Part shown: positions 33,566 to 42,306 of the stretch, in pieces
Layout of the letters: each line of letters starts with the position of its first letter
Position numbering within the stretch: the stretch's first letter is position 1
NCBI GenBank assembly: GCA_017555805.1
Contig: JAFZFR010000039.1
Span: 1-64,000, forward strand
Origin: Alistipes sp.
Lineage (GTDB): Bacteria; Bacteroidota; Bacteroidia; Bacteroidales; Rikenellaceae
Reading direction: 5' to 3'
Length of the DNA stretch: 64,000 nucleotides
Program-made: the position numbers and the translations under genes
The notes under the pieces: model-generated
Told to the model about the DNA's origin: nothing
Databases searched by the model: none
What the model saw: only the letters and a program-made list of their open reading frames with translations

Positions 33566-33598
33566 GAATGGTATTATAATTTTGAATTTTTATAAGGT

Positions 33599-34903
33599 AT
33601 GCAAAACAAACCACTCAACTTTCTCTACGACCTGGTGATGCCCATCTCGCGCATCCCTGGTTTAAGGTGGACTGCGCGCCCGCTGAAACTCATCATCTAC
33701 ACCCTTCAGGGTCTGCTTGCCCACGGCACTATGGATATGGGTGCGGCGCTCACCTTCTACACCCTCATCTCCATCGTCCCCGTCCTGGCGCTGGTCTTTG
33801 CGGTGGTGAAGGGCTTTGGTCTGGCGGAGAGCCTTATTCAGAACCTCTACTCGCTGCTGCCGCAGATGCCCGAGGTGATTGACTATGTGGTGGAGTTCGC
33901 CAACAACACCCTCGCCCGCACGAGCGGAGGCGTGGTGGCGGCTATCTCGTTGGTCACTCTGTTGTGGGCTGTGTTGAGTCTGTTTGAGTCTATCGAGGCC
34001 AATTTCAACAAGATATGGGAGGTGAAGTCCTCGCGCAACCTTGTGCGTAAGTACAGCGACTACATCACCATCCTCTTTATCGCCCCTCTCCTGTGGATTG
34101 TTGCCACCTCGGCGGGAACCTACGCCCGCGAGATGATTGGCGTGGGCGAGAGCGTGTGGCTCAATATGGCGTCAAAACTTTTCTCGCTGGTGCTGGTGTG
34201 GGCTATGTTTACGCTCACCTACCTCGTCCTGCCCAACACGAAGGTGCGCCTGCGCTCGGCAGTTATGGCGGGTGTCTTTGCCGGTACGGGCTTCTATCTT
34301 TTCCAGGCGTTGTTCGTATTTTTGATGAAGTGGATGACCTCTTATAGCGCCATCTATGGTAGTTTCGCCGCTCTGCCATTGTTCCTTTTGTGGATGCAGA
34401 ACTCGTGGCGTATCTTGCTGATGGGCTGCGAGATAGCCTTTGCCTTGCAGAACGAGAAACGCTATGACGAGGAGCGCGAGTTGCCCGTCATCAGCCACGA
34501 CCACTCGCAAAAACTTATGCTCGCCATCGTCTGCACCGTTGCCCGCTCATTCCTTCAGGGCAAGGGCGCTGTGTCGCTCGCTGCGGTGCGTGAGGCGGTG
34601 GGTGTGCCTACCCGAATAGTGAGCAAACTAATCTCCACGCTTGTCGCCGCCGACATCCTCAACGAGGTGAAGTGCGACGAGGTGGACTACGAGATTGCCT
34701 ATGCCCCCGCGCGTGATGTGACGCGCCTGCGTGTCTGCGATGTGCTGGAGGCGGTCGAAAGACATAGCGAGTCGGAGGGCGCCGATAGCCTTGAGCGACT
34801 GTTGGAGGGCACCCAAGCCGACGAGATTATCGACTCGATAAAGAGCGAGGCGGCAACCTCGAACGAGAATAAAACAATAGCAGAACTGATTGATAATGAA
34901 TAA
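33599..34903 (+). CDS. YihY/BrkB family inner-membrane protein
   Basis: A 434-residue protein with about six transmembrane segments in the first 300 residues (TMDMGAALTFYTLISIVPVLALVFAVV; GGVVAAISLVTLLWAVLSLF; FIAPLLWIVATSAGTYA; LFSLVLVWAMFTLTYLVLPN; AVMAGVFAGTGFYLFQALFVF; PLFLLWMQNSWRILLMGCEIAFALQN). This is the YihY/BrkB family, of disputed function and once called RNase BN. A cytoplasmic winged-helix-like tail (about 300-434) follows. The last codons overlap the next gene by 8 bases. Confidence 0.9.
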   Translation: MQNKPLNFLYDLVMPISRIPGLRWTARPLKLIIYTLQGLLAHGTMDMGAALTFYTLISIVPVLALVFAVVKGFGLAESLIQNLYSLLPQMPEVIDYVVEFANNTLARTSGGVVAAISLVTLLWAVLSLFESIEANFNKIWEVKSSRNLVRKYSDYITILFIAPLLWIVATSAGTYAREMIGVGESVWLNMASKLFSLVLVWAMFTLTYLVLPNTKVRLRSAVMAGVFAGTGFYLFQALFVFLMKWMTSYSAIYGSFAALPLFLLWMQNSWRILLMGCEIAFALQNEKRYDEERELPVISHDHSQKLMLAIVCTVARSFLQGKGAVSLAAVREAVGVPTRIVSKLISTLVAADILNEVKCDEVDYEIAYAPARDVTRLRVCDVLEAVERHSESEGADSLERLLEGTQADEIIDSIKSEAATSNENKTIAELIDNE

Positions 34904-35687
34904 GAACCAACCTATAAGCGTTGTCGTCGTGGGCAGCGGAAATGTAGCCGAGGCGGTGGCGCGTGGCGTTGCCGAGAGTTGGGCGCTGGAACTCAAGCAG
35001 GTGGTGGCGCGCAATGCCGAGCGAGCAGCCGCGATAGCCGCCCTGACCAACACCGAGTTTACTACCGACTTCGCGGATGTCGAGCCCGCCGACTTCTATA
35101 TCATCGCCGTGAGCGACCGCGCCGTCGAGGAGGTGGCGTCGCACCTCAACCGCCCCAAGGACTCTATCGTAGTGCATACGGCGGGCAGCGTTGAGATGGA
35201 TGCGCTGGGCGAGGGCTTGCGTGGTGTGTTGTACCCCTTCCAGACCTTTACCGTAGGTCGCAGGGTGGAGTTTACCGATGTGCCCCTCTTTGTTGAGGGC
35301 TGCTCGCCCGAGGTGACCGAGCGCATCGAGATGCTGGCGCAGGCGTTGAGCAGCCGCGTCTATCACGCCTCATCATCACGCCGCCGCGAGATACACCTCT
35401 CGGGCGTGCTGGCGTGTAACTTCGTCAATGCCCTCTATGCTATGGCGGCCGACCATATCATCAACCGCGAGGGTCTGCCTTTCGATGTACTGCGCCCCCT
35501 GATTATGGAGACTGCGTGCAAGGCTGTGGAGTCGCAGCACCCCCGCAATGTGCAGACAGGACCAGCCGTCAGAGGCGACCGCAGCGTGGCGGAGCGCCAC
35601 GAGGCTATGCTCGACGCAGAGCACAATAAACCAGAGATTTACAAACTATTAACCGACTATATATGGCAAACTTCAAAGAAGATATAG
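34896..35687 (+). CDS. DUF2520 Rossmann-fold oxidoreductase-like protein
   Basis: A 263-residue protein. It has an N-terminal NAD(P)-binding fold with VVVGSGNVAEAVARGVAE and an F420/6PGDH-like pattern (DFYIIAVSDRAVEEVA, SIVVHTAGSVEMDAL, GVLYPFQTF), and a C-terminal all-helical DUF2520 domain (FVNALYAMAADHIINREGLPFDVLRPLI, PRNVQTGPAVRGD). The reaction is unknown. The ATG at 34896 overlaps the yihY stop; its 3' end overlaps the KdsC-like gene by 25 bases, so the genes are tightly coupled. Confidence 0.88.
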   Translation: MNKNQPISVVVVGSGNVAEAVARGVAESWALELKQVVARNAERAAAIAALTNTEFTTDFADVEPADFYIIAVSDRAVEEVASHLNRPKDSIVVHTAGSVEMDALGEGLRGVLYPFQTFTVGRRVEFTDVPLFVEGCSPEVTERIEMLAQALSSRVYHASSSRRREIHLSGVLACNFVNALYAMAADHIINREGLPFDVLRPLIMETACKAVESQHPRNVQTGPAVRGDRSVAERHEAMLDAEHNKPEIYKLLTDYIWQTSKKI

Positions 35688-36202
35688 CAAAGACCCGCGC
35701 CTTCATCTTCGATGTCGATGGCGTGATGACCGACGGTGGCATTATGCCCATCGAGGGTGGCACAGATTTCATTCGCAAGTACAACGCCAAGGATGGCTAC
35801 GCCATAGCCTATGCGGTGCGCCGCGGCTATAAGGTGTGCGTCATCTCGGGTGGCTACGGCACGCTGCTCCGCGCACGATTGGAGAAGTTGGGCGTGACGC
35901 GAATCTACCTCGGCTGTATGAATAAGATTGAGGCTATGCAGGAGTTCTTCCGCGACTACGACATCGACCCTGCCTACACGATTTATATGGGCGACGACAT
36001 CCCCGACCTGGAGTGTATGGAGATGGTCGGCATCCCCGTATGCCCAGCCGATGCGTGCAGCGAGGTGCAGGAGGCATCGCGCTATGTATCAGAGTTTTGC
36101 GGTGGCTGCGGTGCGGTGCGTGACATCGTCGAGCAGACGCTCCGCTCGCAGGATGAGTGGGCGAAGGACCGCATAGGAGTATTAAGCGTAGCATCACGAT
36201 AG
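35663..36202 (+). CDS. kdsC: KdsC-type HAD phosphatase (3-deoxy-D-manno-octulosonate 8-phosphate phosphatase)
   Basis: A 179-residue tetrameric C0-type HAD phosphatase. HAD motif I is FIFDVDGVMTDGG with the nucleophile Asp; motif II is CVISGGYGTLLRARLEKLGV; the IYLGCMNKIEAMQEF segment carries the motif III Lys; motif IV is YMGDDIPDLECM. This is the KdsC pattern: release of phosphate from KDO 8-phosphate for lipid A core synthesis. Related phosphatases act on other sugar acid phosphates, so KDO is very likely but not certain. It overlaps the DUF2520 gene by 25 bases. Confidence 0.88.
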   Translation: MANFKEDIAKTRAFIFDVDGVMTDGGIMPIEGGTDFIRKYNAKDGYAIAYAVRRGYKVCVISGGYGTLLRARLEKLGVTRIYLGCMNKIEAMQEFFRDYDIDPAYTIYMGDDIPDLECMEMVGIPVCPADACSEVQEASRYVSEFCGGCGAVRDIVEQTLRSQDEWAKDRIGVLSVASR

Positions 36203-36205
36203 GTT

Positions 36206-36709
36206 ATGGCAGAGGATAAGTCAAGACAGCAAAAGGTGTTCGACTACTTCGCCTCTCACGGCATCGAATACACCACCTACTCGCACCCCGAGGCGCCCAC
36301 CATCGAGATAGCCCAGCAGTACTGGCACAACGACGGCTCGAAGCACTGCAAGAACCTCTTTTTCCGCAACCACAAGGGCAACCGCCACTATCTGGTCTGC
36401 TTCGACTGCGACCAGTCGCTGGCAATCCGCGACCTTGAGCAGCGCCTGCGTCAGGGCAAACTATCCTTCGCCTCGGAGCAGCGTATGGAGAAGTACCTCG
36501 GTCTGCGCCCAGGCTCGGTATCGCCCTTCGGCTTAATCAATGACCAGGAGAGCCACACGCATCTGTTTCTGGATAAAAACCTGCTGAACTACCCCTCGCT
36601 CTCGTTCCACCCCAACGACAACACCGCTACGGTGGTCATCTCGCAGGAGATGTTTGCCAAGTACCTTGAGGGCATAGGAAACACATACGAATACATCGAA
36701 CTCTACTAA
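36206..36709 (+). CDS. Prolyl-tRNA editing (YbaK/ProX-like) deacylase
   Basis: A 167-residue stand-alone editing domain. The IEYTTYSHPEAPTIEIAQQYW start, the catalytic-lysine segment CKNLFFRNHKGNRHYLVCFDCDQ, FASEQRMEKYLGLRPGSVSPFGLINDQ and TVVISQEMF are typical of the ProX/PrdX family that removes mischarged amino acids (such as Ala) from tRNA-Pro. It begins 3 bases after kdsC. It complements the short prolyl-tRNA synthetase at 25279-26763. A clear terminator follows. Confidence 0.92.
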   Translation: MAEDKSRQQKVFDYFASHGIEYTTYSHPEAPTIEIAQQYWHNDGSKHCKNLFFRNHKGNRHYLVCFDCDQSLAIRDLEQRLRQGKLSFASEQRMEKYLGLRPGSVSPFGLINDQESHTHLFLDKNLLNYPSLSFHPNDNTATVVISQEMFAKYLEGIGNTYEYIELY

Positions 36710-36713
36710 CAAT

Positions 36714-36739
36714 AAGACCGCCGCTTGGTGGTCTTTTTT
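36714..36739 (+). terminator. Intrinsic terminator after the editing deacylase
   Basis: AAGACCGCC and GGTGGTCTT pair over a four-base loop and are followed by TTTTTT. Confidence 0.9.
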
Positions 36740-37041
36740 CTTTGTCGCCTGGGAAGGTAGGGGGTGACACAAAGCACCATACCCACTTTAGATACTGCCG
36801 CCTCGCGCCCGATTTTCATTTATTTTGTTTCTAAACGGAATGGGGAGATACAGCCTAAAGGCTGAATTTATTTTGCATTAAAATTTCTCTTTCAAAACTG
36901 ATAGAAAAACCCCTTCTCGCCGCTCTATACAATCGATGCGTAGAATATTCCACTTTTCGCGAATTTTTCTCGCCCAAAAGAGCCGAAAATCCTAACAAAA
37001 AGAGTAACTTTACACCCAAATATGCTTATTTGATTAGAAAT
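36740..37041. other. Intergenic stretch before the dcw cluster
   Basis: Contains a degenerate family B piece (GGGGGTGACACAAAGCACC near 36762-36780), a small AGCCTAAAGGCT hairpin (36853-36864) and AT-rich DNA. TAACTTTA at 37005-37012 resembles the -7 promoter box with one mismatch, 30 bases before rsmH. No mraZ or other gene is seen. Confidence 0.6.
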
Positions 37042-37956
37042 ATGGCTTTAGACGCTACGACATACCACATCCCCGTACTAAAGGAGGAGTCGGTTTCACT
37101 GATGAACATCACCCCAGAGGGTACCTATTGCGACCTCACCTTCGGTGGCGGCGGTCACTCGCGCCACATCTTGAGCCAGTTGGGCGAGGGCGGACGACTC
37201 TACTCGTTCGACCAGGACCGCGACACGCTCAAGAACGCCCCCGACGACGAGCGCTTCAACTATGTGGAGAGCAACTTCCGCTTTCTGCGTGGAGCACTGC
37301 GTCTGCGAGGCGTGGAGCAGGTGGATGCCATCCTTGCCGACCTGGGTGTCTCATCACACCACTTCGACGCTGTCGAGCGAGGCTTCTCGTTCCGTGGCGA
37401 CGCCCCTCTGGATATGCGTATGAACCAGCGCGGTGGTCGCACCGCCGCCGACATCGTGAACACCTACTCGGCAGAGGAGTTGGGTCGCATCCTGAAGGAG
37501 TACGGCGAGTTGGACACCACCTGGAAGATTGCATCGTGCATCGTGCGTCAGCGCGAGCAGCAGCCCATCACCACCACAGCGCAGTTGGTTGAGGCGGTGA
37601 AGCCCTGCACCCCCAAGCGTGACGAGTCAAAGTTCCTCACAAAACTCTTCCAGGCGCTCCGCATCGAGGTAAATGGCGAGATGGAGGCTCTGAAGATGGC
37701 TCTTGAGCAGTCGCTTAAGGTGTTGAAGCCAGGCGGACGACTGGTGGTTATATCGTACCACTCGTTAGAGGACAGACTCGTGAAAAACTTTATGCGTAGC
37801 GGCAACTTCGAGGGCAAGATCAAGCAGGACTTCTTCGGTCGTGCCGAGACCCCATTCGAGGTTGTGACCCGCAAGGCGGTAGTGCCTTCGGCGGAGGAGG
37901 TCGAGCGCAACCCACGCTCACGCTCTGCGAAGTTGCGTGCCGCAATCAAACTATAA
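37042..37956 (+). CDS. rsmH: 16S rRNA m4C1402 methyltransferase
   Basis: A 304-residue RsmH (MraW), which N4-methylates C1402 of 16S rRNA. The HIPVLKEESVSL start, SAM motif YCDLTFGGGGHSRHIL, ILADLGVSSHHFD, the GFSFRGDAPLDMRM stretch and the C-terminal ISYHSLEDRLVKNF/NPRSRSAKLRAA are all present. It heads the dcw cluster; the usual upstream mraZ is absent. The ATG at 37042 is chosen over a TTG at 37030. FtsL-like follows 15 bases later. Confidence 0.97.
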   Translation: MALDATTYHIPVLKEESVSLMNITPEGTYCDLTFGGGGHSRHILSQLGEGGRLYSFDQDRDTLKNAPDDERFNYVESNFRFLRGALRLRGVEQVDAILADLGVSSHHFDAVERGFSFRGDAPLDMRMNQRGGRTAADIVNTYSAEELGRILKEYGELDTTWKIASCIVRQREQQPITTTAQLVEAVKPCTPKRDESKFLTKLFQALRIEVNGEMEALKMALEQSLKVLKPGGRLVVISYHSLEDRLVKNFMRSGNFEGKIKQDFFGRAETPFEVVTRKAVVPSAEEVERNPRSRSAKLRAAIKL

Positions 37957-37971
37957 ACAAGGCAAACGAAG

Positions 37972-38490
37972 ATGATACCCACTAACGATGATTTCAACCC
38001 TCTGACCGAGGAGGATTTGCGCCGCCAGCAGGAGGACGAGGAGTTCCGCCGCCGTGTGCGTGATGAGGTGCGCCGAGTCAATAGCGGCGAGGCGCAGGAG
38101 GATATCGAGCGCGATATGGCCGAGGAGGCGGAGGCGGAGGCCGCCGAGCGCAGGGCGGAGGCGAAGAAGCGCCTGAAGCGCTCGCGCCTGTTCTACCAAC
38201 TCTTCTCGGGCAACATTCTGCGTAGTCGCAGCGTGAAGGAGCACTATGGCTACCTCATCGCTATCGCTGTGGCGTCGCTGGTGAGTATTATGGTTATGTT
38301 TGCATCGCTCTACGCAGATATGAAGTACTCGCGTATGGAGCGCGAGGTGCAACTACTGCGAGAGCGCAGCATCCGTCTGCGTGAGCAGTTGTACCGTCGC
38401 ACGAGCCATCAGGCCGTTGTCGAGGAACTTGAGCGTCGCGGCATCCCATTGCAGGAGCCACGCCGCCGCAAGGAGGTTGTAGAGGATTAA
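37972..38490 (+). CDS. ftsL: FtsL-like cell division protein
   Basis: A 172-residue bitopic membrane protein. A long acidic N-terminal cytoplasmic part (1-75) precedes one transmembrane helix at about residues 88-108 (YLIAIAVASLVSIMVMFASLY) and a periplasmic coiled coil (RMEREVQLLRERSIRLREQLYRRTS). It fits FtsL by topology and by position between rsmH and ftsI. FtsL joins FtsB and FtsQ to activate the septal synthase. The long charged N-terminus is normal for the Bacteroidota form. Confidence 0.82.
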   Translation: MIPTNDDFNPLTEEDLRRQQEDEEFRRRVRDEVRRVNSGEAQEDIERDMAEEAEAEAAERRAEAKKRLKRSRLFYQLFSGNILRSRSVKEHYGYLIAIAVASLVSIMVMFASLYADMKYSRMEREVQLLRERSIRLREQLYRRTSHQAVVEELERRGIPLQEPRRRKEVVED

Positions 38491-38503
38491 CACCCAATAA
38501 ATT

Positions 38504-40816
38504 ATGGCAAAGAAGAAGGTCGAAAAAGATATAAAAGCCGAGTTGTTCGGTCGTGCCAAGACGCTCCACATTCTCTTCAATGTGGTGGGCATCCTTGTCA
38601 TCCTGCGTCTTGTGTGGGTGCTCTTCCTGAGTGCCGAGATTTCGGGCAACGCCGAGAAGTTGGAGGAGCGCATCTTCATCCGCGACACCATCCAGCCTCT
38701 GCGCGGCTCTATCCTTGCGCGTGGTGGCGAGCCGTTGGCGACATCCATCCAGCGCTACCGTATCGACTTCGATATGGGCAGCGAGGGCTTTGACTCGTTG
38801 GAGTTGTTCCAGCGCCACGCCGACTCGCTCTCGAAGTTGTTGAGCAACTTCTTCAAGGACCGCACCGCCAAGGAGTACTACCGCACACTGCTCAACGCCC
38901 GCAACTCGTGCATCAAGGTGGTGCATCTGCGCGACTCGGTGGCAAGGCGTCAGGGTTTTTTTAATCGCGTGTGGGACGCCATAACGAATGCCGACTTGCA
39001 GAAGATTCCTATCTACGACACCATCCGCAACCATCAGCCAGTGCAGATTTTGCCGCGCGCCGTGGATTTCCACGAGTGGCAGGAGTTGCGTACCTATCCC
39101 ATCCTGAACTGGAATCTGGGACTCACCTACAAGCGTGTGCCGATTGATGCCCGCGTCTATCCCTACAACGAGGTCGCACGCCGCACGCTGGGCAAGGTGT
39201 CGGCTAATGTGAGCGAGGCGGACAAGCAGCAGCAACGAGGCCGCTATGGTCTGGAAAATATCTTCAGCGAGCAGTTGGCGGGCACGCAGGGCATACAACT
39301 GCGCCAGCGCATCGCCCCAGGCTTCTCTACGCTCGTGCATCGTGGCGACAGCATCGACGCCGAGGATGGTCTGGATGTAATCACCACCCTCGATGTCGAA
39401 TTGCAGCACATTGCCGACGCCACCCTGCGCCGACAGATGACCGCCGAGAAGGCTATCTGGGGTACGGTCATCGTGATGGATGTCCAGACGGGCGACATCC
39501 TCGCTCTGGCAAATCTGGGCGAGACATCGGAGTTAAGTGGCGTCTATTACGAGAAGGACAACTACGCCTTCAACCGCCGCATCGAGCCTGGCTCGACATT
39601 CAAGTTGGTGTCGCTGCTGGCCTTGACCGAGGATAAGAAGTTGCCTATCACCCAGTGCTACGATGCCGAGAACGGCAAAACGGTCATCGTGGGCAAGTAC
39701 GGACCAAAGGTTACCGACGACCACAACTGCGGTGGCGAGATTGATATGAAGACCGCCACAGCGCAATCCTCGAATGTCTATTTTGCCAAGGCGATTTACG
39801 AGAACTACAACAACGACCGCGACGGCTATGTGAAGTTCTTGCGCGAGCGCCTGCATCTGGGCGAGGACATCGGCTTCAAGAATATGGAGGAGAAACTCCC
39901 CTACATCCCCGACCCCGAGAACAAGAAGCAGTGGTCGGCGCACACCCTGCCCAATATGGGCTACGGCTATGCCATCGAGTTGCCTCCAATCCGTATGGCG
40001 ACGCTCTACAACGCTGTGGCAAATGGCGGTAAGATGGTTGCGCCCCGACTGGTGAAGGAGTTGCGCCGTGGCGACAAGGTGGTGGAGTCGTTCCCCGTAA
40101 ATGTTATGTCGGAGAGCATCTGCTCGCCCGAGGCTCTGGCAATCATCAACGAGTGTCTGGTCGAGACAGCCCGCACGGGTACCACCAAGGGCTTCTTCAA
40201 GGATACAACCGCCTTCCGCGTGGCGTCAAAGACGGGTACGGCAAAGGTGGCACAGCGTGGCGACGGTGGTGGCGCGGCATACTCCGACGGCTACTATATG
40301 GGCTCGCTGGCGGCATTCTTCCCCGCCGACAACCCTAAATATACGGTCTTTACCTCAATCTTCACCAACCGCCGCACCCGCCGCAACTACTATGGTGGTG
40401 CGCTGGCAGGACCTGTGGTGCGCGACATCGTGAACTACATCTACTACCGCGATGCCGACTGGCACCAGCAGATGCAGAGCGCCGAGATGAGACAACACCC
40501 CCACCGCATCAAGGGCGGCAACATCGCCTCGGTGCGTAAGGTGGCTGATAAGTTCTCGCCCCGCGTATCGTTCACCGACCGCGAGGGGTGGGGCGTGGCT
40601 CGCACCGACACGCTGCTGAATGTTGATATCCGCACCATCAGCGAGCAGGGCACAATGCCTAATGTTGTGGGTATGGGTCTAAAGGATGCACTCTACATCC
40701 TGGAGAGCCGCGGCCTGAAGGTGAAATTCTCGGGCAAGGGCACAGTACGCAACCAGAGCATCCGCGCGGGCGAGCGCATCTCGTCGGGTGCGACGGTTAG
40801 CATAACATTGAAATAG
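38504..40816 (+). CDS. ftsI: Division-specific penicillin-binding protein with PASTA domain
   Basis: A 770-residue class B PBP. One N-terminal membrane anchor lies at about 22-42; the dimerisation/pedestal region runs to about 330. Transpeptidase motifs are the nucleophile Ser364 in EPGSTFK, SSN in AQSSNVYFAK and KTGT in ASKTGTAKV. A C-terminal PASTA-type domain (about 705-770, GTMPNVVGMGLKDALYILESRGLKVKFSG) is included, as is usual for Bacteroidota FtsI. It cross-links septal peptidoglycan with its partner FtsW, encoded at 45175-46470. Confidence 0.95.
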   Translation: MAKKKVEKDIKAELFGRAKTLHILFNVVGILVILRLVWVLFLSAEISGNAEKLEERIFIRDTIQPLRGSILARGGEPLATSIQRYRIDFDMGSEGFDSLELFQRHADSLSKLLSNFFKDRTAKEYYRTLLNARNSCIKVVHLRDSVARRQGFFNRVWDAITNADLQKIPIYDTIRNHQPVQILPRAVDFHEWQELRTYPILNWNLGLTYKRVPIDARVYPYNEVARRTLGKVSANVSEADKQQQRGRYGLENIFSEQLAGTQGIQLRQRIAPGFSTLVHRGDSIDAEDGLDVITTLDVELQHIADATLRRQMTAEKAIWGTVIVMDVQTGDILALANLGETSELSGVYYEKDNYAFNRRIEPGSTFKLVSLLALTEDKKLPITQCYDAENGKTVIVGKYGPKVTDDHNCGGEIDMKTATAQSSNVYFAKAIYENYNNDRDGYVKFLRERLHLGEDIGFKNMEEKLPYIPDPENKKQWSAHTLPNMGYGYAIELPPIRMATLYNAVANGGKMVAPRLVKELRRGDKVVESFPVNVMSESICSPEALAIINECLVETARTGTTKGFFKDTTAFRVASKTGTAKVAQRGDGGGAAYSDGYYMGSLAAFFPADNPKYTVFTSIFTNRRTRRNYYGGALAGPVVRDIVNYIYYRDADWHQQMQSAEMRQHPHRIKGGNIASVRKVADKFSPRVSFTDREGWGVARTDTLLNVDIRTISEQGTMPNVVGMGLKDALYILESRGLKVKFSGKGTVRNQSIRAGERISSGATVSITLK

Positions 40817-40828
40817 AATAGGTTAGAT

Positions 40829-42304
40829 ATGAAACAATTAAGCGAATTACTCTCTTCGACCGCTGTGGTGCAGTTCACAGCCTCGTCGGATGTGACCATC
40901 CAGGCGCTGAACTACGATTCGCGCAAGGTAGCGGCGGGCGACTGCTTCTTCGCCATCCGAGGCACGCAGTCCGACGGTCACGACTACATCGCCGCCGCCA
41001 TCGAGCGAGGCGCGGTGGCTGTGGTGTGTGAGGCTCTGCCCGAGCAGTTGGTCGAAGGTGTAAGTTATGTTGTTGTCGAGGATAGCAACGCCGCAATGGC
41101 CGACATCGCCGCCGCCTTCTACGACTACCCATCCGAGGAGTTGGAGTTGGTGGGCGTGACGGGCACAAACGGCAAGACTACGGTTGCGACACTATTATAC
41201 GACCTCTACACGATGATGGGTCATCGTGCGGGACTCGTCTCTACGGTGGTCTATCGCGTGGGCACGAAGGAGATTCCCTCGACCCACACCACGCCCGACG
41301 CCATCCGCCTGAACGCAATGCTGCGCGAGATGGTTGATGAGGGTTGCGACTACTGCTTTATGGAGGTGTCGTCGCACTCGGTGGTGCAGGACAGAATACG
41401 CGGCTTGCAGTTCCGTGGCGGTATCTTCACCAACCTTACGCACGACCATCTCGACTACCACGGCACCTTTGCCGAGTATATCAAGGCGAAGCGCCGCTTC
41501 TTCGATGGCCTGCCCAAGAACGCCTTTGCTCTCACGAACATCGACGACCGCAACGGCGAGGTGATGGTGCAGAATGCGGTGGCGCAGGTGAGCCGTTACT
41601 CGCTCCGCGCGCTGGCGGATTTTCGTTGCAAGGTGCTGGAGATGTTGTTCGACGGTATGTTGCTGGATGTATGCGACAGAGAGGTGTGGGTGCAGTTCCT
41701 CGGTCGCTTCAATGCCTATAACCTTCTGGCTGTGTATGGCACAGCGATGTTGCTTGGCGCAAGCAGCGACGAGGTGTTGCAGGCGATGAGTCTGTTGCGC
41801 TCGGTGAGTGGTCGTTTCGAGCCTCTGCGCTCCGAGAGTGGCATTACTGCCATTGTCGATTACGCCCACACGCCTGATGCGCTTGAGAATGTGATAGCAA
41901 CCATAAACGACATACGCCGTGAGGGTCAGCAACTTATCGTTGTCTGCGGCTGCGGTGGTGACCGCGACTCTACCAAGCGCCCCGAGATGGGTCGCATAGC
42001 GTCGCGCGAGGCGGACATCGCCATCTTCACCTCCGACAACCCACGCACCGAGAACCCCGAGACCATCCTCGACCAGATTGAGGCTGGCGCGGTGGAGGGT
42101 GCTCGCACACTACGCATCAGTGACCGCGAGCAGGCCATCCGCACCGCAGTGATGCTTGCCAAGGCGGGCGACATCATCCTCGTGGCGGGCAAGGGTCACG
42201 AGACCTACCAGATCATCGGCACCGAGAAGCGCCACTTCGATGACCGCGAGGTACTGCGAAGCGCATTTGGAATTCTTAATTCAAAATTCAAAATTCAACA
42301 TTAG
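40829..42304 (+). CDS. murE: UDP-MurNAc-tripeptide synthetase, meso-DAP type
   Basis: A 491-residue Mur ligase that adds meso-diaminopimelate to UDP-MurNAc-L-Ala-D-Glu. Evidence is the P-loop GVTGTNGKTTVATLL, STHTTPDAIRLN, MEVSSHSVVQDRI and the DAP-specificity motif Asp403-Asn-Pro-Arg406. The normal family end (HFDDREVL) is followed by about ten extra residues (GILNSKFKIQH) encoded by an ATTCAAAATTC repeat that has replaced the original 3' end. mraY begins 2 bases after the stop. Confidence 0.96.
   Translation: MKQLSELLSSTAVVQFTASSDVTIQALNYDSRKVAAGDCFFAIRGTQSDGHDYIAAAIERGAVAVVCEALPEQLVEGVSYVVVEDSNAAMADIAAAFYDYPSEELELVGVTGTNGKTTVATLLYDLYTMMGHRAGLVSTVVYRVGTKEIPSTHTTPDAIRLNAMLREMVDEGCDYCFMEVSSHSVVQDRIRGLQFRGGIFTNLTHDHLDYHGTFAEYIKAKRRFFDGLPKNAFALTNIDDRNGEVMVQNAVAQVSRYSLRALADFRCKVLEMLFDGMLLDVCDREVWVQFLGRFNAYNLLAVYGTAMLLGASSDEVLQAMSLLRSVSGRFEPLRSESGITAIVDYAHTPDALENVIATINDIRREGQQLIVVCGCGGDRDSTKRPEMGRIASREADIAIFTSDNPRTENPETILDQIEAGAVEGARTLRISDREQAIRTAVMLAKAGDIILVAGKGHETYQIIGTEKRHFDDREVLRSAFGILNSKFKIQH
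42270..42301 (+). repeat. ATTCAAAATTC tract inside the 3' end of murE
   Basis: GGAATTCTTAATTC then AAAATTCAAAATTCAACATT. It is the same AT-rich unit as in intergenic sites (20769, 27951, 59780), but here it is translated as the murE C-terminus. Confidence 0.8.
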
Positions 42305-42306
42305 AT

